DNA of 64,000 bases from an uncultured Clostridia bacterium (GTDB lineage Bacteria; Bacillota; Clostridia; Oscillospirales; Acutalibacteraceae), in NCBI GenBank assembly GCA_946566955.1, contig CAMNXD010000001.1, positions 124,001 through 188,000 on the forward strand, written 5' to 3'. The notes under the pieces were generated by a model. The model searched no databases. It was not told the DNA's origin and saw nothing but the letters and a program-made list of their open reading frames with translations. The translations under genes were made by a program, and so were the position numbers. Shown here piece after piece: positions 32,388 through 41,214 of this stretch (positions within the stretch are counted from its first letter, which is position 1; each line of letters starts with the position of its first letter).

Positions 32388-34124
32388 TTAATTATCTTGT
32401 ATATATTTATTGCCGTCTTTTCCTGCGTCGAAGAATGTTTTGTCGAGAAGCATAAAATTTGCAACTTTTTTAGGATCACATGAACTCAAAGACAATTCGG
32501 TCTTTTCGTTTTCCCCCTTTAACTTATCAATAAAAGCTGTTATTTTTTTATTTAAGTTATGACTATAATAAAAATTACTGATAATTTCCTGAAATGCCTT
32601 TTTTAAGCTTGCCTCTTTGGAACTGGCTTTTTCTTTTTTGTCAGGATGTGTGGAGAAAAATTTTTTAAATTTTTTCAAGTCAGCTTCAATAGTACTGAAC
32701 AGGTATTCATTAGTGACATCAAGCTCTTCACTTTTTAAATTATTGAAATTAGCTGCGTATCTCTTTAAAAGATCATTTAATAAATTTTCACTAGAATTCG
32801 GGGCATCTTTATCTTTCTTAATCCAATTATTTTTCTTAGCGGTAAATAAAAATATCGCAAAAGTTCTAATTAAGCCAATATTTATTGTTTCAGTGTCTAG
32901 TTCTTTGCTACCACGGCCGCTATTGCTTTTAGCATCTTCGATTTTATTTCTTTCTTCAACCATTTTTTTTATTTCTTCATATTCAAATGCATAACTATTT
33001 TCTTCATTTTTCGTTCCTTGCTTTCTTAAAAGTTGCGCTAAAACAGCTATAGTGCCATTTGCAGGCGACAGTTCGGTCGAATTCTCATCTCTTTTGTTCT
33101 CCGGTGAGTAATAAATCTTTGCTATAGTATTTTTTATATATTCTTCAAGAGTATCTAGAAACTCGAACCTATCTAGCAAAAAGAATTTTTTTTGTTCGCT
33201 TGTTTGAGCATTTTTGGGGTTATTATCTTTTAGCTTTGAAGCAAAACTTCCTTCAAGATATTTTATATTTTTCATAAGTTCCTTTAGCTCTTTAAACTCG
33301 GGGTATAGCTTCAAAAGTCCTGGCAATATATTATCTTTTAATGTGGCTATAGCTTCCTTACTTGCTAAACCTTCTTTTAAGGAAGTTTCCACTTCATTTG
33401 CCAGTTCCAGGAGTGTTTTCGAGTTCTTTTCTTTTTTTTTCCCCCCCGTTTCTTCTAGGGAATCATTATTGTTTTCTGTAGATATTGTTTCTTCTAGTTT
33501 TTTTTCATCTTCGCTTGTGTAATAGTCACCGTTATTGTTTTCATCGCTATAATTGTCCTTATCGTCCTCGTCCTCTGAATCCTCCGAACTTTCAGAAATA
33601 TCATCTTCCCCATCATCTTTCTTATCGTCTTCATCAATACTCACGTCACTGGAGATGATGGAAGGTTTCCCATAGTAGTCATCGTCGTCGCTGGAAGGAG
33701 ATTCTTCACTGCTTTCGCTTTCAATATCTGAATTATCCAGGTCTGTTCCTGAAGGATATTCCGAGTGTCCCTTGCTTTTAGTATCTTTAATCCCTTTGCT
33801 TTCCTTATCTATTGTTTTTTGTTCTTGCTTCGCAGAACTATTAGAATCCTTTAAACTATTCTCAGTTTCTTCAATTTTTTGGTTTACATTTGACTGATTT
33901 TCAGGAGGCTTATCTTCTTTTGGTGAATCCTTAGAAGGTGTAGGAGTATTTTCTTGTAAATCTAGTGGTTTATTAAGACACCTGTTTGAAATATCACGCC
34001 AGAATTTATTATCATGCATTTTTGCAACTATACTGTATAAATACGCCTCAGGGCCGCTTGCAGTCGCTATTCTTATAGCGTTCTCTGATTTTTTTGCATC
34101 TTCTAAATCTAATACTTTATCCAT
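32388..34124 (-). CDS. Long acidic low-complexity protein, partner of the CIS tube-type gene
   Basis: 578 aa of unknown family. Residues 1-50 look folded (AIRIATASGPEAYLYSIVAK, FWRDISNRCLNKP). Residues 50-220 are a disordered acidic stretch rich in Ser, Asp and Glu (for example SEDSEDEDDKDNYSDENNN). The remaining 350 residues are helical and Lys/Glu-rich. No signal peptide or membrane helix. ATG 34124 behind AAGGAGAC, 19 bases after the gene at 34144, so they form a two-gene operon. Cargo or scaffold of an injection particle is one guess; I cannot support a function. Confidence 0.6.
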   Translation of the reverse strand: MDKVLDLEDAKKSENAIRIATASGPEAYLYSIVAKMHDNKFWRDISNRCLNKPLDLQENTPTPSKDSPKEDKPPENQSNVNQKIEETENSLKDSNSSAKQEQKTIDKESKGIKDTKSKGHSEYPSGTDLDNSDIESESSEESPSSDDDDYYGKPSIISSDVSIDEDDKKDDGEDDISESSEDSEDEDDKDNYSDENNNGDYYTSEDEKKLEETISTENNNDSLEETGGKKKEKNSKTLLELANEVETSLKEGLASKEAIATLKDNILPGLLKLYPEFKELKELMKNIKYLEGSFASKLKDNNPKNAQTSEQKKFFLLDRFEFLDTLEEYIKNTIAKIYYSPENKRDENSTELSPANGTIAVLAQLLRKQGTKNEENSYAFEYEEIKKMVEERNKIEDAKSNSGRGSKELDTETINIGLIRTFAIFLFTAKKNNWIKKDKDAPNSSENLLNDLLKRYAANFNNLKSEELDVTNEYLFSTIEADLKKFKKFFSTHPDKKEKASSKEASLKKAFQEIISNFYYSHNLNKKITAFIDKLKGENEKTELSLSSCDPKKVANFMLLDKTFFDAGKDGNKYIQDN

Positions 34125-34143
34125 TTTTTTGTCTCCTTATGCT

Positions 34144-34896
34144 TTATCTTAGTGCTCCGGTTATTCCCAGAAAGACTTTTTTTGCAGTTTCAACTTTTTT
34201 ATTAACTTTCATTATATTATTCGCATCATTGAATGAGTTTTTAATATCCTTTACGTTTAAATCTTGTTTAGCAATATTAATTTCCACTTTAGCTTTTAAA
34301 GGTTCTCCATATCGAGAAAAAGTGGTGTAGTTGACGTTTATTTCAGTAATAATTCCGAAGTGACTTGTTTCTCCCCATTCAAAAAAGACGTACGTACCTG
34401 GTTCTTCTGCAGCTTGAATTAGTTTAGGAAGAGACGTAAAATTTTCGTTTTTTAATGAAGGCTTTACGTTGACGTCGCTTATTTTATTTGCTATAGCATC
34501 GGAAATTCCCATTCCTCCTGTACGCATAATGTATTCATCATAGATATCGTAATCCAGATCTAATCTTAAATTATCTCTTTGCGATGTGTCGTAGGATCGG
34601 CTTAGTTCTATAGGATCATTAGTTGAAGTTGCAAGAGATTTGAGTGTATTAAGCTTAACTGTGTGTTCCTTTCTTATGTTATCCGGGTTTATTTGCACGG
34701 GAAGCTTTTCTATTACGCTATACTTACTATTAGTTGTTTTTCCTCCATCTTCCTTGTCGTACTTTATAATGTAAAAAACCGCTTTTGTTACAATGCTAAA
34801 ATCATTTAAAACGCTTGTACGATAATCCGGCTTGAGTGTACCGTTGAAATTCGATTTGATCCTACTTTTGACCTCATTTATTAAATCAAATCCCAT
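34144..34896 (-). CDS. Contractile injection system tube-type protein
   Basis: 250 aa. Residues 66-82 (PVQINPDNIRKEHTVKL) and 167-206 (GTYVFFEWGETSHFGIITEI, then YTTFSRYGEPLKAKVEI) fit the family of contractile-injection tube/LysM-adaptor proteins (CIS tube, gp53-like), where an N-terminal P.NP..I strand pairs with a C-terminal F.WG...F.G....V...YT.F...G.P..A.V motif. ATG 34896 behind AAGAGGA. Homologs link the baseplate or inner tube in eCIS and phage-like particles. No sheath, baseplate or ATPase genes are adjacent. The family call is by eye. Confidence 0.6.
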   Translation of the reverse strand: MGFDLINEVKSRIKSNFNGTLKPDYRTSVLNDFSIVTKAVFYIIKYDKEDGGKTTNSKYSVIEKLPVQINPDNIRKEHTVKLNTLKSLATSTNDPIELSRSYDTSQRDNLRLDLDYDIYDEYIMRTGGMGISDAIANKISDVNVKPSLKNENFTSLPKLIQAAEEPGTYVFFEWGETSHFGIITEINVNYTTFSRYGEPLKAKVEINIAKQDLNVKDIKNSFNDANNIMKVNKKVETAKKVFLGITGALR

Positions 34897-35075
34897 ATAA
34901 AATTCATCCTCTTCTAAATTGGTAATATAATAATAATTTTATATGATTATACGCTCAATAGTGTGGGATGTCAACATAAATATTTATAATTATGCTTTTA
35001 ATCCAAATGCTTTAAAAGCTTGATAAAGTATGGTACAATTAAAAAGTTAAATAAGCTATAAATGGGGGAAAATGG

Positions 35076-35552
35076 TTGAAGTTTAAAGTTAGACTGTTTA
35101 GTATGATAGTTGTTATTTTAATTCTATCTGGATGCAGTATTACCAACTTTTTTGATACAGACACTTCTATGAAGTCTCCAAAACTTGCGCCAGATCAGCA
35201 AAATTTAAAAGAAGCTATCTTTGAATATTTAAATTCTGAATTTACTTGGAGCTATGTATTAGTCAATGATAGGTATACATCGCTCACTGAATACAAATTA
35301 AAAAAAGAAAAGGAAGTAGCATATAAAATTGCTTTTTGTAAATTAACTGAAGAAGCGGAGCATTTACATATAATAATTTTAAAAGAAGATGAAATAAAAG
35401 GATGGGAAGTACTTGATGAAATAATTTTGAAGTCCACGGAGCTTGAGCGAGCTTTCATTAAAGAAAATGAAAACAAAATAGAATTAATTTTGCTTAAAAA
35501 TTCAAGTTTAGAAAGCGATTTAAATCAAGTAGAAACTTACTACTATAATTAA
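35076..35552 (+). CDS. Lipoprotein upstream of a two-component system
   Basis: 158 aa with a clear lipoprotein signal: basic start, hydrophobic helix and lipobox LSGC (Cys 20). The mature part is small, alpha/beta, without a family I recognise. TTG 35076 lies after GGGGGAAAA. The response regulator begins 33 bases downstream, so it is probably in the same transcript and may be a sensor accessory protein or a target. Confidence 0.65.
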   Translation: MKFKVRLFSMIVVILILSGCSITNFFDTDTSMKSPKLAPDQQNLKEAIFEYLNSEFTWSYVLVNDRYTSLTEYKLKKEKEVAYKIAFCKLTEEAEHLHIIILKEDEIKGWEVLDEIILKSTELERAFIKENENKIELILLKNSSLESDLNQVETYYYN

Positions 35553-35584
35553 TAAGCTATAAGATTTTAAAGGAGAATAAAAAG

Positions 35585-36286
35585 ATGAAAAGAGTATTAA
35601 TTGCTGAAGACGAAACTGCAATTCGTGAATTTGAGGTCATAAATCTAGAGCGCTCTGGATATGAAGTAGTAGATACGGATAGCGGAGAAAAAGCACTTGA
35701 AATGTTTGACCATTATAATGGAGACTTCGACTTAGCGGTGCTGGATATAATGTTACCGGGAATAGATGGCATAAAAGTTTGCAAGGAACTTAGAAAGAAA
35801 AGTAGTACGTTGGGAATAATTTTGCTTACAGCAAAAACTCAAGAAATTGATAAAGTAAGTGGACTTATGCTTGGAGCGGACGATTATATCACTAAGCCAT
35901 TTAGTCCTTCAGAGCTTGTTGCTCGCGTAGACGCTCTTTATAGGCGTGTTGCGCTTAATTCTATGAGAGCAGAAAATAAATTTCAAGAAGAGATAAAATT
36001 TGGCGAATTTGTGCTTAATCTTAGAAATAGAGCGCTTAAAAAAAGAGGTAAAGTTATAGAGCTTACTCAAGTTGAATTTCAAATGATGGAGTATTTCTTT
36101 TCTAATCCAGGGACTGCTCTTAGTAGGTCTCAAATATTTAAACAAGTTTGGGGGACGCTTCGAAGTGGAGATGAAAAAATAGTTGATGTAAATATAAGAA
36201 GGTTGAGAATGAAAATAGAAGATGACCCTTCGGCTCCAAGACACATAGTAACTGTCTGGGGTATGGGGTATAAATGGGAAAATTAG
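35585..36286 (+). CDS. OmpR/PhoB-family response regulator
   Basis: 233 aa. The receiver domain has the acidic pocket (AEDE), phosphoacceptor Asp in LAVLDIMLPG and the conserved Lys in YITKPFSP. The C-terminal winged helix reads VIELTQVEFQMMEYFFSNPG and VDVNIRRLRMKIEDDPS. ATG 35585 behind AAGGAG. The histidine kinase follows after 18 bases. The signal sensed cannot be read from sequence. Confidence 0.95.
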   Translation: MKRVLIAEDETAIREFEVINLERSGYEVVDTDSGEKALEMFDHYNGDFDLAVLDIMLPGIDGIKVCKELRKKSSTLGIILLTAKTQEIDKVSGLMLGADDYITKPFSPSELVARVDALYRRVALNSMRAENKFQEEIKFGEFVLNLRNRALKKRGKVIELTQVEFQMMEYFFSNPGTALSRSQIFKQVWGTLRSGDEKIVDVNIRRLRMKIEDDPSAPRHIVTVWGMGYKWEN

Positions 36287-36304
36287 TGAGGATTTGAATA
36301 AAAA

Positions 36305-37756
36305 ATGCGTATGAGCGTGACTGGTATTAAAAGACGTTGGATATTTAATAGTTTAGGAATTGTTATGAGTATTTTTAGCGCACTTGCAGTATGCTTTATA
36401 CTTTTACTGCAAGCATATTTTTACAGTGGAATTGAGCAAAGAATGATAGGGTATGTAGAGGAGGCGAGCGCTACGCTCTCGGAAGCCAGAGGAGAGCTGG
36501 GTTATGATTTTGTTGCTAAGTCAGCAAAGTACATAGAAAATTTTTCCAAGGGTTCAAAATATGAAATAATGATTTTTGATGAGATAGATGAAATCATATT
36601 TTCATCTTCTGGATTTTTACCTCCCGATGCACAGTCTTCTCCCGATTATTGGCAAGCTAAAAATTCCCTTGAAGGCATTGGAAAATGGAGAGGGAAAGGC
36701 AGAGCGGGTGAAAGAATAGGCGCAGTTTGTAAAAGCATTTACGATCAGCAAGGAGAATATGTTGGTGCGGTAAGGTGTGTTGTTTCGTTAGAAATCGTTT
36801 TCCGTAAAGTGCTAATAGGAACAGCTATATTATTTTTTATTCAATTAGCAGTAATTATATTTACTTTATTTTCAAGTATGTATTTTATAGATTCGATAAT
36901 TGATCCTATAAGCGATATCTGCAATAAGTCCAAGATGATAGCTCGAGGAGATTTCGGAGTTAAAATTGATAAAAAATGCAATGATGAAATAGGTCAGCTC
37001 AGTGACGCAATAAATTACATGGCTCAGGAGCTTAAGGAATCGGAAAAATTAAAAAATGATTTTATTTCATCGGTTTCGCACGAACTAAGAACTCCGCTAA
37101 CTGCTATTAAAGGCTGGGCAGAAACAATGCAAATTTGTGATTCAGATGCCATTACTATTAATCGAGGACTTGAAGTTATAATTAAAGAAGCAGGACGTCT
37201 TTCTTGGATTGTTGAAGGAATGCTGGATTTTTCGAGCATAAAAGAAAAAAGGATGAATTTAGTAAAAGAGAAAATTGATATTCTTGCAGAGCTGGGTGAA
37301 GCGGTTTATATTTTTAAAAACCGAGCAAAGTCTGAAAATAAAACGCTTATATATTCCGAGCCCAAAATGCTTTCTACTGTTATGGGAGATAAAAATCGGC
37401 TAAAACAAGTTTTTATCAATATACTCGACAATGCCCTTAAGTATACTTCAGACGGAGGAGGAATAAGCGTTAGCGTAAGCGAAAAAGATGAAAATATTTT
37501 AATCAGCGTGACAGATAATGGATGCGGTATACCTGTAGAGCACTTACCGAACGTGACTAAAAAATTCTACAAAGCCAACTATTCTCAAAGAGGTTCTGGA
37601 ATAGGATTAGCTATAGTTGAAGAAATAGTGGAGCTTCATGGAGGGAAGCTAAACATTATTAGCGAAGAAGGCTTTGGGACAACAGTAACGGTTACTTTGC
37701 CGGTTTTTAAAAATCCGGGTGTAAATTATAAAGAACATTGTGGAGATATAAACTAA
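36305..37756 (+). CDS. Sensor histidine kinase
   Basis: 483 aa. Two membrane helices (about residues 15-40 and 165-190) flank an extracellular sensing part, followed by HAMP, the HisKA box SSVSHELRTPLTAIKGW and an ATPase domain with NILDNALKYT, DNGCGIP and GSGIGLAIVEE. Partner of the response regulator just upstream. Its stop TAA overlaps the prmC ATG (TAATG), so prmC is in the same operon. Confidence 0.95.
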   Translation: MRMSVTGIKRRWIFNSLGIVMSIFSALAVCFILLLQAYFYSGIEQRMIGYVEEASATLSEARGELGYDFVAKSAKYIENFSKGSKYEIMIFDEIDEIIFSSSGFLPPDAQSSPDYWQAKNSLEGIGKWRGKGRAGERIGAVCKSIYDQQGEYVGAVRCVVSLEIVFRKVLIGTAILFFIQLAVIIFTLFSSMYFIDSIIDPISDICNKSKMIARGDFGVKIDKKCNDEIGQLSDAINYMAQELKESEKLKNDFISSVSHELRTPLTAIKGWAETMQICDSDAITINRGLEVIIKEAGRLSWIVEGMLDFSSIKEKRMNLVKEKIDILAELGEAVYIFKNRAKSENKTLIYSEPKMLSTVMGDKNRLKQVFINILDNALKYTSDGGGISVSVSEKDENILISVTDNGCGIPVEHLPNVTKKFYKANYSQRGSGIGLAIVEEIVELHGGKLNIISEEGFGTTVTVTLPVFKNPGVNYKEHCGDIN

Positions 37757-38631
37757 TGACTATACAAGAATTTTTAAAATATGCAAAAAAGAATTTAAAC
37801 TGTTTTCAAACTTCTGAATTAAAATACGAGCTAAAAATACTTCTTGAAGATTGCTTAAATATGAATACAGACGCGTTAATCATTAATAAAGATAAAGAAA
37901 TAGATTCAAGTAAACTAATTTATTTGCTCCAAGCTGTTAAAATGCGTAAGCAAGGGTTTCCACTGCAATATATTCTAGGTTCATGGGAATTTATGGGGAT
38001 TAAAATAAAAGTAGGTAGTGGTGTTTTGATTCCTCGTGATGATACCCGAGTTTTAGTAGAAGATATTTCTCAGGCTATGGTAAATAAAAGAGACCTTAAA
38101 ATAATAGATCTTTGTACCGGGAGTGGATGTATAGCATTTGCTCTTGAAAAGGCACTTGGAAACAACGCTAAAATTTACGCTGTGGAGGCTTCTGAGGAAG
38201 CATATAAATATTTCTGCGAAAACTTTAAAAGTCTTAATAGCCGAGTTTGCGGGGCCAAAGGAAATGTTTTTGAATTTTACAGCAACTTTGAAGATAATTT
38301 TTTTGATGCAGTGGTATCTAATCCACCTTATATAAAAACAAGTCAGATAAAAAATCTTCAAAAGGAAATTCAGTATGAACCGACTCTAGCTCTTGATGGT
38401 GGAGAAGACGGACTTTATTTTTATCGCAATATATGTAAATTATGGATTTCCAAAATAAAACCTGGAGGATATTTAGCATTTGAGATAGGAGAAGGGCAAT
38501 TCCAAGAAGTAAAAAGCATAATGCTGCATTCAGGGATTAGCAATATTCAATTTAAAAAAGATATAAATGGAATTATAAGAGTAGTTACTGGAATTAAAAT
38601 CGCAGAGACCCCTAAAATAAACGACCTTTAA
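37756..38631 (+). CDS. prmC: Peptide chain release factor N5-glutamine methyltransferase
   Basis: 291 aa SAM-dependent enzyme that methylates the GGQ glutamine of release factors. Motifs: LIPRDDTRVLVE, IIDLCTGSGCIAFALEKAL and the catalytic SNPPYIKT. The start ATG 37756 overlaps the kinase stop and has GGAGA 9 bases upstream; an in-frame TTG at 37738 would lie inside that ribosome site. prfA, its usual neighbour, is not here. Confidence 0.92.
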   Translation: MTIQEFLKYAKKNLNCFQTSELKYELKILLEDCLNMNTDALIINKDKEIDSSKLIYLLQAVKMRKQGFPLQYILGSWEFMGIKIKVGSGVLIPRDDTRVLVEDISQAMVNKRDLKIIDLCTGSGCIAFALEKALGNNAKIYAVEASEEAYKYFCENFKSLNSRVCGAKGNVFEFYSNFEDNFFDAVVSNPPYIKTSQIKNLQKEIQYEPTLALDGGEDGLYFYRNICKLWISKIKPGGYLAFEIGEGQFQEVKSIMLHSGISNIQFKKDINGIIRVVTGIKIAETPKINDL

Positions 38632-38667
38632 AATTATATAAAATATCACTAAAAACAAACAATAATA

Positions 38668-38695
38668 TTGACTTTTAATAGTTACAGGATATAAT
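38668..38695 (+). promoter_or_regulatory. Promoter for the GG-leader peptide gene
   Basis: TTGACT at 38668-38673, 16-base spacer, TATAAT at 38690-38695, about 50 bases before ATG 38746. Confidence 0.7.
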
Positions 38696-38745
38696 AAACT
38701 TGTAGCTTGTAAAAAAGTTATAAAAAATTGAGAGGAGAGATTGGT

Positions 38746-39003
38746 ATGGAAAAGAAAGAGAAAAGATTAGCCCCTAAAGCGATTGATGATAAAGAAGAAA
38801 AAGATATTGCGGGGGGGTATTACTATAGAGGCGGAATTGCAAAGGGCCGTCCACATGAAGTACTTGATGACGCCACTGCAGAAGTTCTTGGGAGGTATAG
38901 CTGTAGAGACACAGCTTTATTGATGGCAAAAGAAAAAGGACAGTGCACAGAAGAAATTAATTGGGACACTGTAGATGAGTTAAGAAAACTGAAAACACAT
39001 TAA
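38746..39003 (+). CDS. Small protein with GG-type leader
   Basis: 85 aa from ATG 38746 behind GAGGAGAG. The first 24 residues resemble a RiPP-type leader ending EEKDIAGG, followed by aromatic YYYRGG. The rest (EVLDDATAEVLGRYSCRDTA, then AKEKGQCTEEINWDTV) looks like a small folded alpha/beta unit with two cysteines rather than a free core, so it may be a leader-like small protein instead of a true precursor. It is a single-gene unit with its own promoter and terminator. Function unknown. Confidence 0.6.
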   Translation: MEKKEKRLAPKAIDDKEEKDIAGGYYYRGGIAKGRPHEVLDDATAEVLGRYSCRDTALLMAKEKGQCTEEINWDTVDELRKLKTH

Positions 39004-39016
39004 TTGCGCTAAAAAA

Positions 39017-39057
39017 GCAGCTGTTTGATATCTTCCTTTGAGGTATCAAATAGCTGT
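39017..39057. terminator. Terminator between convergent genes
   Basis: Long hairpin built from CAGCTGTTTGATATC and GGTATCAAATAGCTG (one mismatch) with a 9-base loop, followed by TATTTAATTT. It ends the peptide gene and may also end the reverse-strand PspC gene. Confidence 0.75.
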
Positions 39058-39080
39058 ATTTAATTTAAATAATACATGAA

Positions 39081-39269
39081 TTAGTTTTCCTTTTTAGGTA
39101 TAATAATCGCACATAAAATATAAATAAGTATACCTGCTCCCCAAACAAGAGAAGCAGCAACCCACATTATTCTTATAAAAGTAGAATCTACTTCCAGATA
39201 CTCTGCCATGCCGCCGCAAACTCCAAATATTTTTTTATCTGTTTGTGAAAGAGTTAATTTTTTTTTCAC
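39081..39269 (-). CDS. PspC-domain membrane protein
   Basis: 62 aa PspC-type protein: LTLSQTDKKIFGVCGGMAEY, VDSTFIRIMWV and a membrane segment (WGAGILIYILCAIIIP). GTG 39269 is chosen because GAGAGGA lies just upstream and the family begins with this basic stretch; the frame stays open further but without family residues. PspC proteins sense or stabilise the membrane under stress; small stand-alone forms are common in Clostridia. Confidence 0.85.
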   Translation of the reverse strand: MKKKLTLSQTDKKIFGVCGGMAEYLEVDSTFIRIMWVAASLVWGAGILIYILCAIIIPKKEN

Positions 39270-39379
39270 ATTTTCACGTCCTCTCTGATAATTTAAACTT
39301 GATATCCTCTTTAAGGATATCAAACTCATTTTGATTATTCAATACCACTGCGGGAATGAGAGGAGTTTTAAAGAGTAAA

Positions 39380-39775
39380 TTAATTTTTTTCGGAGTTTCC
39401 GTCTTTTTTTCTTTTTTTGATAGCACTAACTATTTTGTCAACGAGTTCAGGAGTCATAGCTATAATTCTATCGAGTGAGCTGCTAAATGATTCAACTTGA
39501 AGAAGCTTAACGTCTCCTCCTGAGATTACCAAAAATGCTACAGGTACTATGCTCACACCTGCTCCGTTTCCTCCTCCAAACATATCTTTATTTTCAGAGT
39601 GTTTAGAAGAAAAATCAGATCCGCCCGACGCAAAACCATAGCTAACTTTTGAAACCGGTATAACTACTGTTCCTTCCTCGGTAGTGATTGCCTTTCCTAT
39701 TATAGTGTCTGCATTTACTATTTCTTTAATTTTATTTAGTGCTCCATCCATTAAGCCATCGATTTTATTACTCAT
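39380..39775 (-). CDS. ytfJ: GerW family sporulation protein YtfJ
   Basis: 131 aa. The family core is seen in ADTIIGKAITTEEGTVVIPV, SKVSYGFASGGSDF and GGGNGAGVSIVPVAFLVISG. In Bacillus YtfJ/GerW is linked to spore germination. Stop of the upstream DUF2953 gene lies 8 bases before its start, forming an operon. The C-terminus is basic (KKRKKDGNSEKN). Confidence 0.92.
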   Translation of the reverse strand: MSNKIDGLMDGALNKIKEIVNADTIIGKAITTEEGTVVIPVSKVSYGFASGGSDFSSKHSENKDMFGGGNGAGVSIVPVAFLVISGGDVKLLQVESFSSSLDRIIAMTPELVDKIVSAIKKRKKDGNSEKN

Positions 39776-39783
39776 ATTTTCAC

Positions 39784-40404
39784 CTACACATCTAAATTTG
39801 ATATATTTTTTAGCTTTTTTAAATACTTAAAACTCACTTTTAAAAGATAAAAGATTTTAATCATAATGTCTAGTTTAAACTTTAGTCTAACTTTTTCGCT
39901 TGTAAATTCCGGCTGCACTAAAACGTCATAGGTTTCTATTGGCTTTATAGAAGAAATATATCCAAGTAAATTATAAACGATGCTGCATGCTTTACCGTAG
40001 GATAAAGCGGCTGAGGAAGCATCTTTTCCGCCAACCTTTAATAGAAGACTCAAATTATTGACTTGGACGTTTTTTAAAACTTCTTTTACTATTTCTCCTG
40101 CGGATTTAAGGGATGCAGCTACCCAATTTAAGGTGCTAAGAATTCCTCTCTTTTTAGCGCTTTTAATTATATTACGAGGCGCTGAAGAATTAGTTTTTTT
40201 CTCTTCCTTAGCGGTTTCTTTTTTTTCGCCTGACTGCTTGTACAGGGTAAAAGTAAAGAAAAAAAGCTTTAATTTAATTATTAGATACTCATCGTACTCG
40301 AAAATCAAATTTACAGGAAGGAAAAATATGAAGATTAGAAGTATAGCAACCAGAACAATTAAAACGATTAAAGTTAAAATCAAAATTACTGAAATTATTG
40401 CCAT
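39784..40404 (-). CDS. DUF2953 membrane protein
   Basis: 206 aa. An N-terminal hydrophobic helix (VILILTLIVLIVLVAILLIF) is followed by a domain typical of DUF2953 proteins, which are often encoded beside ytfJ in spore formers: VNNLSLLLKVGGKDASSAAL and IKPIETYDVLVQPEFTSE. ATG 40404. It precedes ytfJ by 8 bases. Role unknown but linked by genomic context to sporulation. Confidence 0.82.
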   Translation of the reverse strand: MAIISVILILTLIVLIVLVAILLIFIFFLPVNLIFEYDEYLIIKLKLFFFTFTLYKQSGEKKETAKEEKKTNSSAPRNIIKSAKKRGILSTLNWVAASLKSAGEIVKEVLKNVQVNNLSLLLKVGGKDASSAALSYGKACSIVYNLLGYISSIKPIETYDVLVQPEFTSEKVRLKFKLDIMIKIFYLLKVSFKYLKKLKNISNLDV

Positions 40405-40501
40405 TAGTATTTTCCCTTAAGGCGATTATTTTGAATTTTTGTACTGTCTGACCTATAAATTAAGTGTTCCAATTCTGCTACTAAGTATTCATAGAAAAAG
40501 T

Positions 40502-41161
40502 TTAAAACTTTAAAGGTATGTGAGTTATACGTATAATAAAGTTATATAAGAACCTTTCTATGAAATCCAATGGATACGAAAACACCCCTAAAAGCATTAA
40601 AATAAGGATAGTCCAAGAGATAAAGTGTAAGTTTTTATAGTATTTAAAAAGAATTTCATCTGGCAGGAAGGCGGACAATAATTTAAATCCGTCTAGAGGC
40701 GGAAGTGGAATAAGATTAAAAACCGTTAGAGTTATATTGATAGATATAAAATAAAAAATAAATATACTTATCCAAGAAGCCAAATTAGCTACTTGAAAAA
40801 ACGGCACAAAATTTAAAAGAAGACCTCCAAAAATTGCAATAATTAAATTAGACAAAGGCCCTGCAGCAACAGATATTGCTATATCTCTTTTGGGATGCTT
40901 AAAATTTCTTTCGTCTATTGGAACGGGATTTGCCCACCCAAAGTCAAAAAGCAATAAGCAAACAGCTCCTAAGGTTGAAAAGTGAGCTAAAGGATTAATT
41001 GTAAGTCGACCTAGACTTTTAGCGGTATCGTCACCTAATTTATAGGCCGTCCAAGCGTGTGCAAACTCGTGAAGGGGAAGGGATACAAATATTACAACTA
41101 ATATTACTAGCATTCTTATTATAAGATCTTCAAATGTTATTCCCGGCTGTAAAAACCACAT
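40502..41161 (-). CDS. Site-2 protease-like M50 metallopeptidase
   Basis: 219 aa membrane zinc protease. The active-site motif HEFAHAW (HEXXH) is at residues 27-33, and the second metal motif NLIPLPPLDGFKLL (LDG) near 150, between five or six helices. ATG 41161 follows GAGGTG. This short, standalone YwhC/Rip-like group is widespread in Clostridia; substrates are generally unknown. Possible roles include membrane protein turnover or sigma-factor activation. Confidence 0.92.
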   Translation of the reverse strand: MWFLQPGITFEDLIIRMLVILVVIFVSLPLHEFAHAWTAYKLGDDTAKSLGRLTINPLAHFSTLGAVCLLLFDFGWANPVPIDERNFKHPKRDIAISVAAGPLSNLIIAIFGGLLLNFVPFFQVANLASWISIFIFYFISINITLTVFNLIPLPPLDGFKLLSAFLPDEILFKYYKNLHFISWTILILMLLGVFSYPLDFIERFLYNFIIRITHIPLKF

Positions 41162-41214
41162 TTAAGTTCACCTCTTTTAGATTATATCACACATTATATT
41201 TAAATTTCAATTCT

